A stretch of 55,026 nucleotides of DNA from Hyphococcus sp. Its GTDB lineage: Bacteria > Pseudomonadota > Alphaproteobacteria > Caulobacterales > Parvularculaceae. The position numbers and the translations under genes are program-made. This document shows, one piece after another, positions 6,754 through 14,889 of this stretch. The notes below the pieces were generated by a model that ran no database searches, was not told the origin of the DNA, and saw only the letters and a program-made list of their open reading frames with translations. Each line of letters begins with the position of its first letter. Positions within the stretch are counted from its first letter, which is position 1. Where the stretch lies: the NCBI GenBank assembly GCA_028285645.1, contig JANQOV010000095.1, positions 1-55,026 on the forward strand, written 5' to 3'.

Positions 6754-8520
6754 TCACTCGGCGTTTGGCTGCGCGGGGTCCGCTTTCCGGCGCGATTTCT
6801 CGCTCTCTTTGAAAAGACCGGCGATCCGGCCCCACGCATCTGTGGGCGCGGACGGCGCGCCCTTGACGTAAGAACCGGGCGGCGTCGTCATCCAACGGGA
6901 CCGCCAGTCGGGCTTGGCCGCGCGCCCGTTGCCCGTAAGACAGTCGCGAATGATCGCTTTCTGCGTCTTGGCGGTTTCCGTCAGCGCTGCCTTCGCCGCG
7001 CGGGTTCCCGCGATCTCGGCGACCATGGCGTTGATCGCGCGCTTGTCGCGCAGGAGATCAAAGAAAGCGTCATCCGGCGTCCACCATGCGCCGGGATCGC
7101 TCGCGGTCGCATGAAGCGCCGTCTCCACGGCGGCACCGCCCGCTTCCAGCGTTTCCGCCATGACAAAGGCAAGGACACGCAGGACTTCTTTCTCGGTCAT
7201 TTTCTGCAAGGCGGCGAAAACTTCCGCAAGACGGTAATCATCCCCATTGCGGCGCAGCCCGAAGTCTACCCCGTTTGCCTTAAACAGCTTGTCGATTTCC
7301 AGTTCTTCATCGCTCATGGCGATGGCGGCCCGCCCGGTCATGACGCTTTCCGCCGTTGTTTCCTTTAAGGTCCGGGGCGCATGGGGGCGCACGTCCCACA
7401 ACGCCGAGCCGGTCATCATGTGGGCGACGACAAAGCGCAGGGCGACCTGCGGCGCTTTCAGCAAAGCGGCACGCGCAACGCCGTGGCGGTGCAGAAGCAC
7501 ATACTGCGCGAGCGGGCCTGACATTTCCGGTTTGGCGGGGGCTGGTTTTTGTCCCGCTCCTTTTGTCGCCGCCGTCTCCGTGCGGCGATGTTCGGCGCTC
7601 GTCACATAGCCTTCGTGAAACGCGACCTCGCCATTATAGCGGATACTGACGAACACCTTGCCGCCGTTTTTCTTCGCGCGCTTTACATAATCCCATTGAT
7701 GGAAATGGCTCCCTCGCTCCAAAATAACAACATCTTTCCAGCCGCGCTCCTGATACGCCTCGACCCGCGCCGCGACAGCGGCGGACTGGTGCTCCCAAAA
7801 GAGGTCGGCGTCCTCAAACTGGCCGTTTTCGCCAAACAGGTCTTCAAGCACGCGCCCCGGATAATCTGACATGTCAAACAGCGCCTTGTCGGTTCCGATG
7901 GCCGCGCCGCCCGAAAGCCAGTCCTTGAGGCGCTTGCCCAACGGAGCGTGGTCCTCCGCTGACTGATAAAGCCGCAGCCATTCGCGCTGCTGGGCCTCGC
8001 TCGCCATGGTGAGCGCCCGGATGGTGGCGACGTCAATGTCGTCCTGGCTGTAAAGCTTGCGGATTTCAGGGATGAGGTCGGCAAGCGCAAGGATACGCCT
8101 CACTTTCAATTCCGTGACGCCGAAATAGGCGGCGATGTCGTCGATGGCGCGGCCTTGCCTCGCCAGTCGTCCGAAGGCTTCATATTGCTGCATCTCCGTC
8201 GTCGGGAGATGGCCGGTGTTTTCGATGATCGACGCTTCCATGGCGGCGGCGTCATCGCCCGGCTTCATGATGGCGCACGGGCCTTTGACGGGCCTGCCGG
8301 TTTCCTTCGCCTTTCGGCGCAGGGCGTAGAGCCGCCGCCGTCCGGCGACGACGCCCCATTTGGCGCCTTCCCGGCGCACGAGCATGGTTTCATGCACGCC
8401 GGTTTTCAGGATCGACGGATAGATGTCGTCAATGTCCGGCGGCTTGCGCCCATGGCGCATGTTGAGTTTAGAGACTCTCAGGTCTTCGACGGGGATGTAT
8501 TTCAGTTGATGCTGGGTCAT
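6754..8520 (-). CDS. ParB/RepB-family partition-like protein of mobile elements
   Basis: A 588-residue ParB-like protein. The N-terminal ParB/Srx nuclease-type fold shows YIPVEDLRVSKLNMRHGR and the VVAGRRRLYAL box (residues about 8-75); an ENTGHLP segment and the HTH (IDDIAAYFGVTELKVRRILAL, about residues 135-155) follow. The long C-terminal part, which varies among mobile-element members, has no recognised domain. Start MTQHQLKYIP at 8520 has a strong AAGGAGG site; the open frame continues to 8706 but without a better start. It belongs to the ArdC-ORF-ParB leftward operon and ends at a strong terminator. It may act in partition or gene control of the element rather than of the chromosome. 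Confidence 0.88.
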   Translation of the reverse strand: MTQHQLKYIPVEDLRVSKLNMRHGRKPPDIDDIYPSILKTGVHETMLVRREGAKWGVVAGRRRLYALRRKAKETGRPVKGPCAIMKPGDDAAAMEASIIENTGHLPTTEMQQYEAFGRLARQGRAIDDIAAYFGVTELKVRRILALADLIPEIRKLYSQDDIDVATIRALTMASEAQQREWLRLYQSAEDHAPLGKRLKDWLSGGAAIGTDKALFDMSDYPGRVLEDLFGENGQFEDADLFWEHQSAAVAARVEAYQERGWKDVVILERGSHFHQWDYVKRAKKNGGKVFVSIRYNGEVAFHEGYVTSAEHRRTETAATKGAGQKPAPAKPEMSGPLAQYVLLHRHGVARAALLKAPQVALRFVVAHMMTGSALWDVRPHAPRTLKETTAESVMTGRAAIAMSDEELEIDKLFKANGVDFGLRRNGDDYRLAEVFAALQKMTEKEVLRVLAFVMAETLEAGGAAVETALHATASDPGAWWTPDDAFFDLLRDKRAINAMVAEIAGTRAAKAALTETAKTQKAIIRDCLTGNGRAAKPDWRSRWMTTPPGSYVKGAPSAPTDAWGRIAGLFKESEKSRRKADPAQPNAE

Positions 8521-8606
8521 GGGTTTGCCTCCTTTGAAGGGTGAGGCGATGTGATGGAAACGATCATCGGAGCGTCCGCCTCGCCCGCTCCGGTGAAAGA
8601 GCGGGG

Positions 8607-8783
8607 TCAGCGCACGGCCTTGTCCTGCAACAAAAGCGCATAAGCGCTGCGTGCAGCGGCTTCGGTCTCGAACAGGTGATAGCAACCCGTTACGAGCAAG
8701 GCCCAAGACCCAAGATCGCCGGGTTCAAGCGTGCTGCGGGCGATGTCCTCGGGGCTGATGCAGAAGGGCGGCAGGACAGTCAT
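8607..8783 (-). CDS. Small hypothetical protein coupled to ardC (58 aa)
   Basis: A 58-residue frame, MTVLPPFCISPEDIAR... ending in LLLQDKAVR, with a hydrophobic centre (SWALLVTGCYHLF) and an alanine-rich amphipathic helix (ETEAAARSAYALLLQ). Its ATG at 8783 overlaps the stop of the ArdC gene in an ATGA, so it is most likely translated by coupling. It lies between ArdC and ParB, 86 bases before the parB start. Not a family I recognise; the tight overlap and protein-like composition support it as a real gene. Confidence 0.65.
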   Translation of the reverse strand: MTVLPPFCISPEDIARSTLEPGDLGSWALLVTGCYHLFETEAAARSAYALLLQDKAVR

Positions 8784-9718
8784 GCCGCCGCTCCGATCTG
8801 CCGAGTTTCGGTTTTTGCATTCGGATCAAAAGCGAGGATGAAATCCGCCGCTTTCGATGCGAGCGAGGCGGCGCGAAAGATCGCCCGCTTGTCCTCACGC
8901 AGCACTTCAAGCCATGTGGCGATATAATCCGTATGCCGTACGGTCGGGACAATGGACTGCGCCGCGCAAATGAAAGCGCTCGCCATTTCCGCGACCAGTT
9001 CCTCGCGGGCGTAATCCATGGTCCCGTAAACGCCTTTCACCTCACGGGCGAGGCGCGACTTGTGCCCCGTCCAGTGGCCAAGCTCGTGAAAACAGGTGCG
9101 GTAATAATTGATCTGGTCGTAAAAGGCCGGTTGCGGCGGCACCTGAATGAAGTCTTTGGAGGGCACGTAAAACGCGCGGTCGCCGCCAATGCGAAAATCC
9201 GCCCTCGTTGCTTTAATCAGCGCCTCGGCATGGGGAATGGCTTCGCGTTCCGGCAAGGACGTGCGCCCCGCATAAGCGCTGCCGGGCAACCCCTCGCACT
9301 GGTCCACATTAAAGACGGTGTAGCGTTTCAGGAATCCGACGCGCTGCGCTTCTTCACCCGTCTGCGCCGCGCGCGCCTGCTCATCCTTCGGGATGAACGT
9401 ATCCGCATAGACAACCATCATCCCGCGCTCGCCCTTGCGGACATTGCCGCCGAGCGCAAGCGCCTGTTTGAAAGTGAGCCACGTCTGGCATGCGCGCCCG
9501 TCTTCAATGGCCGCGCCCCAAAGCAACAGAATATTGATCCCGGAATAGGTGCGGCCCGTATGGGCGTTGACGGGAAGCCCGATGGCCGCGCTCACATGCT
9601 CGGCGCCCCAAGGCTGCGCCCATGGCGCGCGCCCTGCTTCCAGTTCTGCAATGATCTTGTCGGTCACGCGCTGATACAAATCTATCCGCGCGCGCGTTCG
9701 TTTCAGGTTCTGTCCCAT
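8780..9718 (-). CDS. ArdC-like antirestriction protein (ssDNA-binding plus metallopeptidase domain)
   Basis: A 312-residue ArdC-family protein. The N-terminal ArdC ssDNA-binding domain contains the PWAQPWG, YSGINILLLW and QTWLTFKQALALGGNVRKGE motifs (residues about 30-100); the C-terminal zincin-like domain has HELGH at about residues 211-215 and a distal glutamate in YAREELVAEMASAF. ArdC proteins enter or act in the recipient to protect incoming single-stranded DNA from restriction. Start MGQNLKR at 9718 follows GAAGGAGG. First gene of the leftward ArdC-ORF-ParB operon. A very long inverted repeat (9749-9930) lies just upstream. Confidence 0.92.
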   Translation of the reverse strand: MGQNLKRTRARIDLYQRVTDKIIAELEAGRAPWAQPWGAEHVSAAIGLPVNAHTGRTYSGINILLLWGAAIEDGRACQTWLTFKQALALGGNVRKGERGMMVVYADTFIPKDEQARAAQTGEEAQRVGFLKRYTVFNVDQCEGLPGSAYAGRTSLPEREAIPHAEALIKATRADFRIGGDRAFYVPSKDFIQVPPQPAFYDQINYYRTCFHELGHWTGHKSRLAREVKGVYGTMDYAREELVAEMASAFICAAQSIVPTVRHTDYIATWLEVLREDKRAIFRAASLASKAADFILAFDPNAKTETRQIGAAA

Positions 9719-9748
9719 GTCTCGCCTCCTTCTCACTTCCGCACCAAT

Positions 9749-9930
9749 TTCCCCGGCAGGCGGGGGTGGGCGGCGGAAAGGAGGGTCAGGCCGAGGGTAA
9801 TAGACGGGCGGGCAAGGGGCCCCAGGTAAGACGACTTAGATATTCAAAGAACGGAGAAAGCCCGGCCCCTTGCGCGGCCGGCGCCCTCGGCCAGACGCGC
9901 CGTCCGCCCACCCCCGACTGCCAAGGGGAA
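9749..9930. repeat. Long imperfect inverted repeat upstream of ardC
   Basis: Two arms of roughly 70 bases face each other across about 42 bases. Matching blocks from outside in: GGCAG (9755-9759) with CTGCC (9918-9922); CGGGGGTGGGCGG (9761-9773) with its complement (9904-9916); GGCCGAGGG (9789-9797) with CCCTCGGCC (9884-9892); AAGGGGCC (9814-9821) with GGCCCCTT (9864-9871). The same order of blocks on both sides makes chance unlikely. Confidence 0.8.
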
Positions 9931-9943
9931 ATCATGAAAGAAG

Positions 9944-10071
9944 TCGGCGCGTAAGCGCCGTCATGACCCTGCCCGGAGGGCAGGCGCGCCAGGGATGGAA
10001 GCCGAACGGCCGAAACCGGCGCAGCCGGGTTCGGTTCACGACAGCCCGGCCGGCGTCAGCCGGCGGCGCCG
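9944..10071. other. Array of short hairpins between ardC and the XRE gene
   Basis: Consecutive stems: CGGCGC-GTAA-GCGCCG (9945-9960), CCTGCCC-GGA-GGGCAGG (9968-9984), CCGAAC (10002-10007) with GTTCGG (10029-10034) around an inner GGC/GCC pair, and GCCGGC-GTCA-GCCGGC (10049-10064). No credible gene lies here. It may be a structured RNA, a terminator set for the XRE gene or a DNA element used in transfer. Confidence 0.55.
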
Positions 10072-10464
10072 CTACTCCAGAAAGGCAGCGGGAATAGACG
10101 GTGCTAAGGACGCCTGACGAGCGCCGGCAATGATTTTGCGGCGCGCCAACGGACTGGCGACGCCCGCAAAATAGTATAGCAACTCTGCCGTTTCATTGAG
10201 GTCGGGAAACTTATAGTCGTCGCCCGCCGTCAAGTTTGAATAAAAGTAAGCAATCGGACAATCGATCGCCTGGGACAAAGCAATAAGCGAAGCGGGATAA
10301 AATTGCTCGGCGCCAACTTCAAAACGCCGATAATTTTCAACAGATATGTTGAGCGCCTTCGCAAGCGTGTTTTCAGAAATTGCCGCATCTTCGCGAAGCT
10401 GTTTTAAGCGCCTCCCCATTAATGTATTAATATTCGTCTCGGGCCTTATTGCTTTAGATGTCAT
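10072..10464 (-). CDS. XRE-family transcriptional regulator
   Basis: A 130-residue Cro/C1-type regulator: MGRRLKQLREDAAISENTLA, then LNISVENYRRFEVGAEQFYPASLIALSQAID places the HTH at residues about 15-70. The C-terminal half (DYKFPDLNETAELLYYFAG, then ARRKIIAGARQ) is a helical tail of unknown role. Start MTSKAIRPE at 10464 has an AAAGGGA site at good spacing, so a longer frame reaching 10593 is not used. It is on the same strand as the ArdC operon and is flanked on both sides by self-complementary DNA. Likely a regulator of the mobile element's own genes. Confidence 0.82.
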   Translation of the reverse strand: MTSKAIRPETNINTLMGRRLKQLREDAAISENTLAKALNISVENYRRFEVGAEQFYPASLIALSQAIDCPIAYFYSNLTAGDDYKFPDLNETAELLYYFAGVASPLARRKIIAGARQASLAPSIPAAFLE

Positions 10465-10873
10465 CGGCCGTTCCCTTTCTGAAACTTCGGACTTCAAGAA
10501 CGTCGGGCGCGAATAGCCGGACGTCGTCAGAACAGGGAACCAGAGGCGCCTGTGCGCAGTTTTTAGGTCGCCGAAGACGGCCCTGGACAGCACTGCGCCA
10601 TCCGGCCTTATGCCGGATGCGCGAATTCGTCCCGCGTCCCCATGAAGGCCGTCTCTGGTTCAAAAGAAAAAGGGGCTGACGATCCCCTGACGCGTTCCGC
10701 TTTGCCGAAACACGGGTTTACGCTTACCTTGATTGCTTTTGTCAGGATAAGCAATTCATCGTTGTTTTAGCGGCGTACAGGATGAGGACGCGATAACGTT
10801 GCTCACGAAATGTGATCGCGCACAAAAACGGAAGTTCCCGCAAATTGATTGCGGGCTGCAAAAAACGACGAAA
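10465..10873. other. Non-coding interval with nested base-pairing blocks
   Basis: No credible gene. Complementary blocks nest as follows: GAACCAGAG (10537-10545) with CTCTGGTTC (10653-10661); GACGGCC (10576-10582) with GGCCGTC (10647-10653); ATCCGGC (10600-10606) with GCCGGAT (10612-10618). In addition GCGCAGT (10554-10560) can pair with ACTGCGC (10592-10598), crossing the second pairing. The XRE promoter should lie here too. Confidence 0.55.
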
Positions 10874-11401
10874 TTAAACTACTCCTCCTTTTCGGTTTTT
10901 TTTGAAGAGCAAATGTGTACGCAACAAATCTTCAAGCGCCGAACGCTTATCGCGTTCTTTAAGACCCGAGAGAAGTTCCAAGACGACCTGGCGGCTAGTC
11001 AGAACGTTACCGCCGCATGACGTTATGCGGGCGAGAAAATGGGTGATGTACTCAGGATCGCCGGCGGCGACAAGGTCAGCAGGAACGAATACATCATAGC
11101 CGTCCATGAGGGCGTTTAAGGAGACTTGCGTTACGGCGCCTTCTAGGAGCGCGCCGCAAACAATCAAGGCGCGCCGCTTCATCGCCCTTATTTGATCGTT
11201 TAAGCTGTCATCAAGAATAAAGGATTGCGGCAGCCCCTCTTCAGGACGAAGATCTAGGACAGGAAGCGCGCCTGCGTGCGCAATCACAAGCCCAGCATCT
11301 GATATTTTCTGGTAGTAATCGTTGTGAACGGCTTCCCGTGACGGTTCATCCACAATTACTAGCGCTGTCGCCGCCATATATAACAAAGGTTCACCGGCCA
11401 T
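10874..11401 (-). CDS. Degenerate isochorismatase-fold protein
   Basis: A 175-residue protein with the isochorismatase-like hydrolase pattern ALIVCGALLEGAVTQVSLNALMDGYDVFVPADLVA at about residues 85-125. In active members the motif reads GxxxExCV with a nucleophilic cysteine; here that cysteine is alanine (LEGAVTQ), and the N-terminal catalytic Asp region is VIVDEPSREA rather than the usual DxQ. The protein is therefore probably not an active hydrolase of this type and may be a binding protein or a decaying gene. A basic C-terminal tail (LFKKNRKGG) follows. Start at 11401 has a TAAGG site; an alternative start lies at 11434. It stands alone next to decayed DNA. Confidence 0.6.
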   Translation of the reverse strand: MAGEPLLYMAATALVIVDEPSREAVHNDYYQKISDAGLVIAHAGALPVLDLRPEEGLPQSFILDDSLNDQIRAMKRRALIVCGALLEGAVTQVSLNALMDGYDVFVPADLVAAGDPEYITHFLARITSCGGNVLTSRQVVLELLSGLKERDKRSALEDLLRTHLLFKKNRKGGVV

Positions 11402-12819
11402 GACTAGGAACCTTACGACACTGGCGCCATGCAACGACGGAAGTGGCGTTAGCGTTATTCATCAATTTTCTGTCGAAAGCGTATTGGAGCAAAGCGCCGA
11501 GAATTTCAGCGAAGGTTGCGCCAACAACAGCATTGGAAACTTCAGCGGTCTGTCTGGTGTCTACAAAAAGACCCATGGATGCATACTTCCAAAAAATTCG
11601 GCAAATTTTTCTCACGTTGACATGGAGTGCGGGTTTTTATGTAGGCCACGTGTCATGCCTAATCATCGGCTGCGCCTCCCAACGGCTTGTGTGCTCTAAT
11701 TGCAACCGTTTTGTTGTCATTGACGACGTTGCCAAATTCATAGCCACCGTGTCCGACTTTTCGTGAATTGAAATCGGCAACTGAATAGCCGCTACACAAC
11801 CGAATTTCACGGACACGGGAAAGCTCGTCCCTCCTTTTCGCTCAACTAAAAGAAGAAAAAGGCTTCACAGCAAACATAGTTCCGCAGCTTGCGTTTAGGC
11901 GAAAGATACAATTGTGAACGCGGTCATTACTTTTTTTTCGATCCGGCAGCGACAATTTCACATAGGCCGATCAAATGCCGCGTACTAAAAAATTGACCGT
12001 CAGACCTTTCGGGTCCAACGGCCAAGTTCCAAACGGAGACTCGGGAGGGATTACTCCGTTTACCGATTTCTTACATGTTGAATAATGTGCGCGGCGCCAA
12101 TAGTTGTTGAATTCCTCAATTGCGTGACTTACTTGATTGAACACATTTACAATTTGTAGACTCCGATCAGTTTATCGGATGATCTGCGTCAAGTTCCTGA
12201 TCTCCACACTCGATATTCACCTCATCGACGGACGCTTCAATCAAGTCGTCACTTTCCCTCTTTCACCCCACCGACGCAGGCGCACGTCAAATTCGGTTTC
12301 CGGATTCGCAGCCCCATCACTGGTTAGCCTCGAGCGTCTTCTTTGCGATTTCTATATTGACATACATGGCATCCGACGTTCTCCGAAATCCATATCATCA
12401 GCTTAGGCAACAATGAAAAAACAGAAGCCGCGCTTAGCATATCACACTGTCTACTAGCCGCTGCTAGTCGAGAGTATTATTGTCAATTGCGGCCAACACG
12501 GAACATACAATCTGGAAGGCGGTCATTACTTTTTTGGACAGCTCTTAATCTCTCTCGTACGTCGGTGAATAATGGCCTTGGACGCTAGTTCCTGAACGGC
12601 GTCGCTTTTTTGTCGCGCGAGATATCGGGTGCTAAAAAGGGAATCCTAGGATTGTCAGCGGCTTACATTAAGCTAGATAGAATACGCACAGCAGGACCGT
12701 ATGTCATAGCGCGATAACTTCGGGGAAATGGCCCTATAGTGTTCGGCGCATTAAACTGGTTAGGGCGTGGCTAATGCCGATTCAACAGACTTGCGAGATA
12801 GACGGATTCTTTTGAGAGT
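11402..12819. other. Decayed non-coding region with repeat remnants
   Basis: About 1.4 kb without a convincing gene, AT-richer than either side. It holds a 29-base imperfect direct repeat ending in GCGGTCATTACTTTTTT (11909-11937 and 12507-12535) and an inverted pair CCGTGTCCG (11747-11755) / CGGACACGG (11811-11819) with further homology on each side. A minus-strand open stretch of about 66 codons (11971-12171) reads like protein (PPESPFGTWPLDPKG) but has no start codon and no family I recognise. The mix suggests remains of insertion elements. Confidence 0.5.
11909..12535. repeat. Pair of imperfect 29-bp direct repeats about 600 bp apart
   Basis: ACAATTGTGAACGCGGTC (then ATTACTTTTTT) at 11909-11937 recurs as ACAATCTGGAAGGCGGTC (then ATTACTTTTTT) at 12507-12535, identical at about 24 of 29 positions. 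The coordinates span both copies and the 570 bases between. Possible ends of a lost element or duplicated regulatory site. Confidence 0.55.
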
Positions 12820-13347
12820 ATGACTAACGACCATTCAGAAGACCATCGTTGGACAGGGGGTTTTCTCGACCTTCTCATAGAGAACGGTGTTGAATTTTTC
12901 CCTTACGTACCAGACGAAGCGATCTGGCGTTTTTTGCAATTGGCCAAGGCGGACGAACGCACATCCACGGTCCTCTTAACGACGGAAGAGGAAGGCGTTT
13001 CAATCTGCGCGGGACTTGATCTCGTCGGCCGCCGCTCTGCTCTGGTGATGCAAAGCAGCGGCCTTGGCAATTGCGTGAATTTCCTCTCCATCACGCAAAG
13101 CGCCCGATCGCCTGTGCTGATGATTCTCGGGATGCGGGGTGAATATGGGGAGAGCAATCCGTGGCAATATCCCATGGGACAGGCAGTGCTGCCCGTGCTC
13201 AACGCCGTTGGCGTTATTCCATACGTGATCAGCAATGACGACGATATTCCATTAGCGACCAATGCAGCGGCGAACGCTGTTTTCAAAGGCCGCCGTTCAG
13301 CCGCAATCATATTGTCTCAAAAATTTCTCGGCGCGAAAAATCTATAG
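12820..13347 (+). CDS. TPP-dependent 2-oxoacid decarboxylase, alpha (PYR) subunit, ComD-like
   Basis: A 175-residue protein equal to the PYR domain of split thiamine-diphosphate decarboxylases such as sulfopyruvate decarboxylase ComD or the N-terminal half of phosphonopyruvate decarboxylase. The activating glutamate region is TEEEGVSICAGLDLVGRRSA (residues about 54-73), followed by VMQSSGLGN and LGMRGEYGE. The start at 12820 follows a TTGAGAG site. The partner PP subunit starts ten bases after its stop. It opens the rightward catabolic cluster. A sulfopyruvate or phosphonopyruvate substrate cannot be read from the sequence; the neighbours point to a carbon 2-oxo acid instead. Confidence 0.83.
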   Translation: MTNDHSEDHRWTGGFLDLLIENGVEFFPYVPDEAIWRFLQLAKADERTSTVLLTTEEEGVSICAGLDLVGRRSALVMQSSGLGNCVNFLSITQSARSPVLMILGMRGEYGESNPWQYPMGQAVLPVLNAVGVIPYVISNDDDIPLATNAAANAVFKGRRSAAIILSQKFLGAKNL

Positions 13348-13357
13348 GGCACCGGCG

Positions 13358-13975
13358 ATGAACAACGAAGAAGAAATCAATGCAAACAGAGCAAATATCG
13401 ACCGGCGCAAATTGTTGCCCCATCTGTTTCCGAATCACGAAGAATATCTATTCGTCTCTGGTCTTGCGGGCGCGTCACGCGACGCCGCCGCGCTTACCGG
13501 CGACGGCGCGCATCTTTTCGCGCTAGGCGGGGTCATGGGCGCCGCGACGACGCTCGGGCTTGGCGTCGCCATGGGCGCACCGGACAAAAAAGTTGCCGTT
13601 ATTACAGGCGATGGCGAATTAATGATGAATATCGGCTCATTGGTTACGGTCGCCACCGCAGCGCCGAAAAAACTCTCCATCGTATGCATCGACAATGGGC
13701 TTCACGGAGAGACAGGAAAACAACCTGGGCACACTGCTCAGGGCGCAGACATCGAATCGATCGCCAAAGGCGCGGGTTTTCGGTCCGCCATGACAATAAG
13801 AGACGAAGCAGAACTTACCGCGACCCGGGACTTCCTCGAAACATCCATTGGTCCGCGAATACTTGTGGCGAAAGTTCTCCCGACAGGCCCAACCAAATTC
13901 AAGCGCCTCATGGATCCGCCTGCCGTTCGTCTGCGGTTCCGAGACGCGTTCCTCGCCAACCAGCGGAAATCTTAA
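13358..13975 (+). CDS. TPP-dependent 2-oxoacid decarboxylase, beta (PP) subunit, ComE-like
   Basis: A 205-residue protein with the TPP-binding PP domain. The diphosphate/Mg motif runs from GDGELMMNIGSLVTV to SIVCIDN, giving the expected GDG...N spacing of about 27 residues, and ALGGVMGAATTLGLGVA precedes it. It pairs with the upstream PYR subunit so that the active sites form at their interface, and it would release CO2 from a 2-oxo acid to give an aldehyde. Start ATG at 13358 is ten bases after the partner's stop; the longer frame back to 13262 overlaps the partner and is rejected. A C-terminal basic tail follows the domain. Confidence 0.85.
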   Translation: MNNEEEINANRANIDRRKLLPHLFPNHEEYLFVSGLAGASRDAAALTGDGAHLFALGGVMGAATTLGLGVAMGAPDKKVAVITGDGELMMNIGSLVTVATAAPKKLSIVCIDNGLHGETGKQPGHTAQGADIESIAKGAGFRSAMTIRDEAELTATRDFLETSIGPRILVAKVLPTGPTKFKRLMDPPAVRLRFRDAFLANQRKS

Positions 13976-13991
13976 TCGCCAAGAGCATTTT

Positions 13992-14867
13992 ATGAATCTC
14001 ACACGCTTATATTTGACGTCGGGTGAAGAAATACTCGCCGCGACCGCCGCCGAGGACCGCTTCGTGAACGTCAATGATCTGCCAGGGGATCAAGCGGCTA
14101 ATTTTCAGGATGCGCTTAATAGAGGTCCTGACTACCTAACTTCGCTTTCGAATGACTTTGAGAAACATAGGCAAAATCTGACACCGATCGGTGCTTCAGA
14201 TATCGATCATTATTTACCCCTCGTAAGACCAGATACGAAAATCTACTGTGTTGGATTGAATTATACGAGCCATGCAGAGGAATTGGGCGCCACTATTCCG
14301 AAGCATCCCTCGGTATTCGCGCGGTATGCATCGACCTGCGTGCCCCATGGCGGCAGTATTCTAATCCCCCGAGCGAGCGATCAAGTAGATTGGGAGGCGG
14401 AACTCGCCATTATTATTGGTGCGCCGGTGAAGAACGTATTAGAAGCAGACGCCATGAATTATGTGGCGGGCGCGACGTGCTTCAATGACGTTTCGATACG
14501 CGACTTTCAGGAGCGGCTGCCCAAAATCACCCTGGCGAAAAATTTTGATGCCTCTGGTCCGATCGGACCGTGGATGACGACACTGGAAGATATTCCTGAT
14601 CTCGACAATCTGGACATCGAATTGCGCGTTAACGGCGAGACAATGCAGCAGGCGTCGACATCGGAATTCATATTTTCCGTGCCGTATCTCATAAGTTTAA
14701 TTTCTCAGGTGTGCGAGTTGCGCCCAGGCGACGTGATTTCTACGGGCACGCCTGGCGGGGTCGCTTGGAAGCGGCCGGGTCAGCCTTGGCTAAAGCCAGG
14801 GGACACAGTCGAGGTCGAGATTTCTCATATCGGCGTGCTGCGCAATGGCGTGGCGCATGACTGGTAA
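13992..14867 (+). CDS. Fumarylacetoacetate hydrolase-family protein
   Basis: A 291-residue FAH-family enzyme. The conserved fold begins at YCVGLNYTSHAEELG (residues about 82-96), with metal-binding acids in DWEAELAIIIG and FNDVSIRDFQ, the lysine motif LAKNFDASGPIGPW, and the closing GDVISTGTPGGVAW and GDTVEVEISHIG segments. Members cleave acylpyruvates or decarboxylate/isomerise 2-hydroxymuconate-type diacids. Start ATG at 13992 leaves a 16-base gap after the TPP subunit; the longer frame is rejected for overlap. The end overlaps the upstream possible starts of the thiolase gene. It could produce or consume the pathway's 2-oxo acid by C-C cleavage; which is unknown. Confidence 0.9.
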   Translation: MNLTRLYLTSGEEILAATAAEDRFVNVNDLPGDQAANFQDALNRGPDYLTSLSNDFEKHRQNLTPIGASDIDHYLPLVRPDTKIYCVGLNYTSHAEELGATIPKHPSVFARYASTCVPHGGSILIPRASDQVDWEAELAIIIGAPVKNVLEADAMNYVAGATCFNDVSIRDFQERLPKITLAKNFDASGPIGPWMTTLEDIPDLDNLDIELRVNGETMQQASTSEFIFSVPYLISLISQVCELRPGDVISTGTPGGVAWKRPGQPWLKPGDTVEVEISHIGVLRNGVAHDW

Positions 14868-14889
14868 ACGCTGGAAAGAGACCCGGTCC

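Noticed and set aside
8933..9829. Long plus-strand frame (298 codons) opposite ardC
   Set aside because: It lies antisense to a clear ArdC gene with catalytic motifs, has no ribosome-binding site and its sequence has no family look.
11971..12171. Protein-like open stretch of about 66 codons on the minus strand in the decayed region
   Set aside because: No start codon, no recognisable family; mentioned only as possible remnant.
12137..12406. Plus-strand frame of 89 codons in the decayed region
   Set aside because: No ribosome-binding site, arginine-rich low-order sequence, no neighbours to support it.
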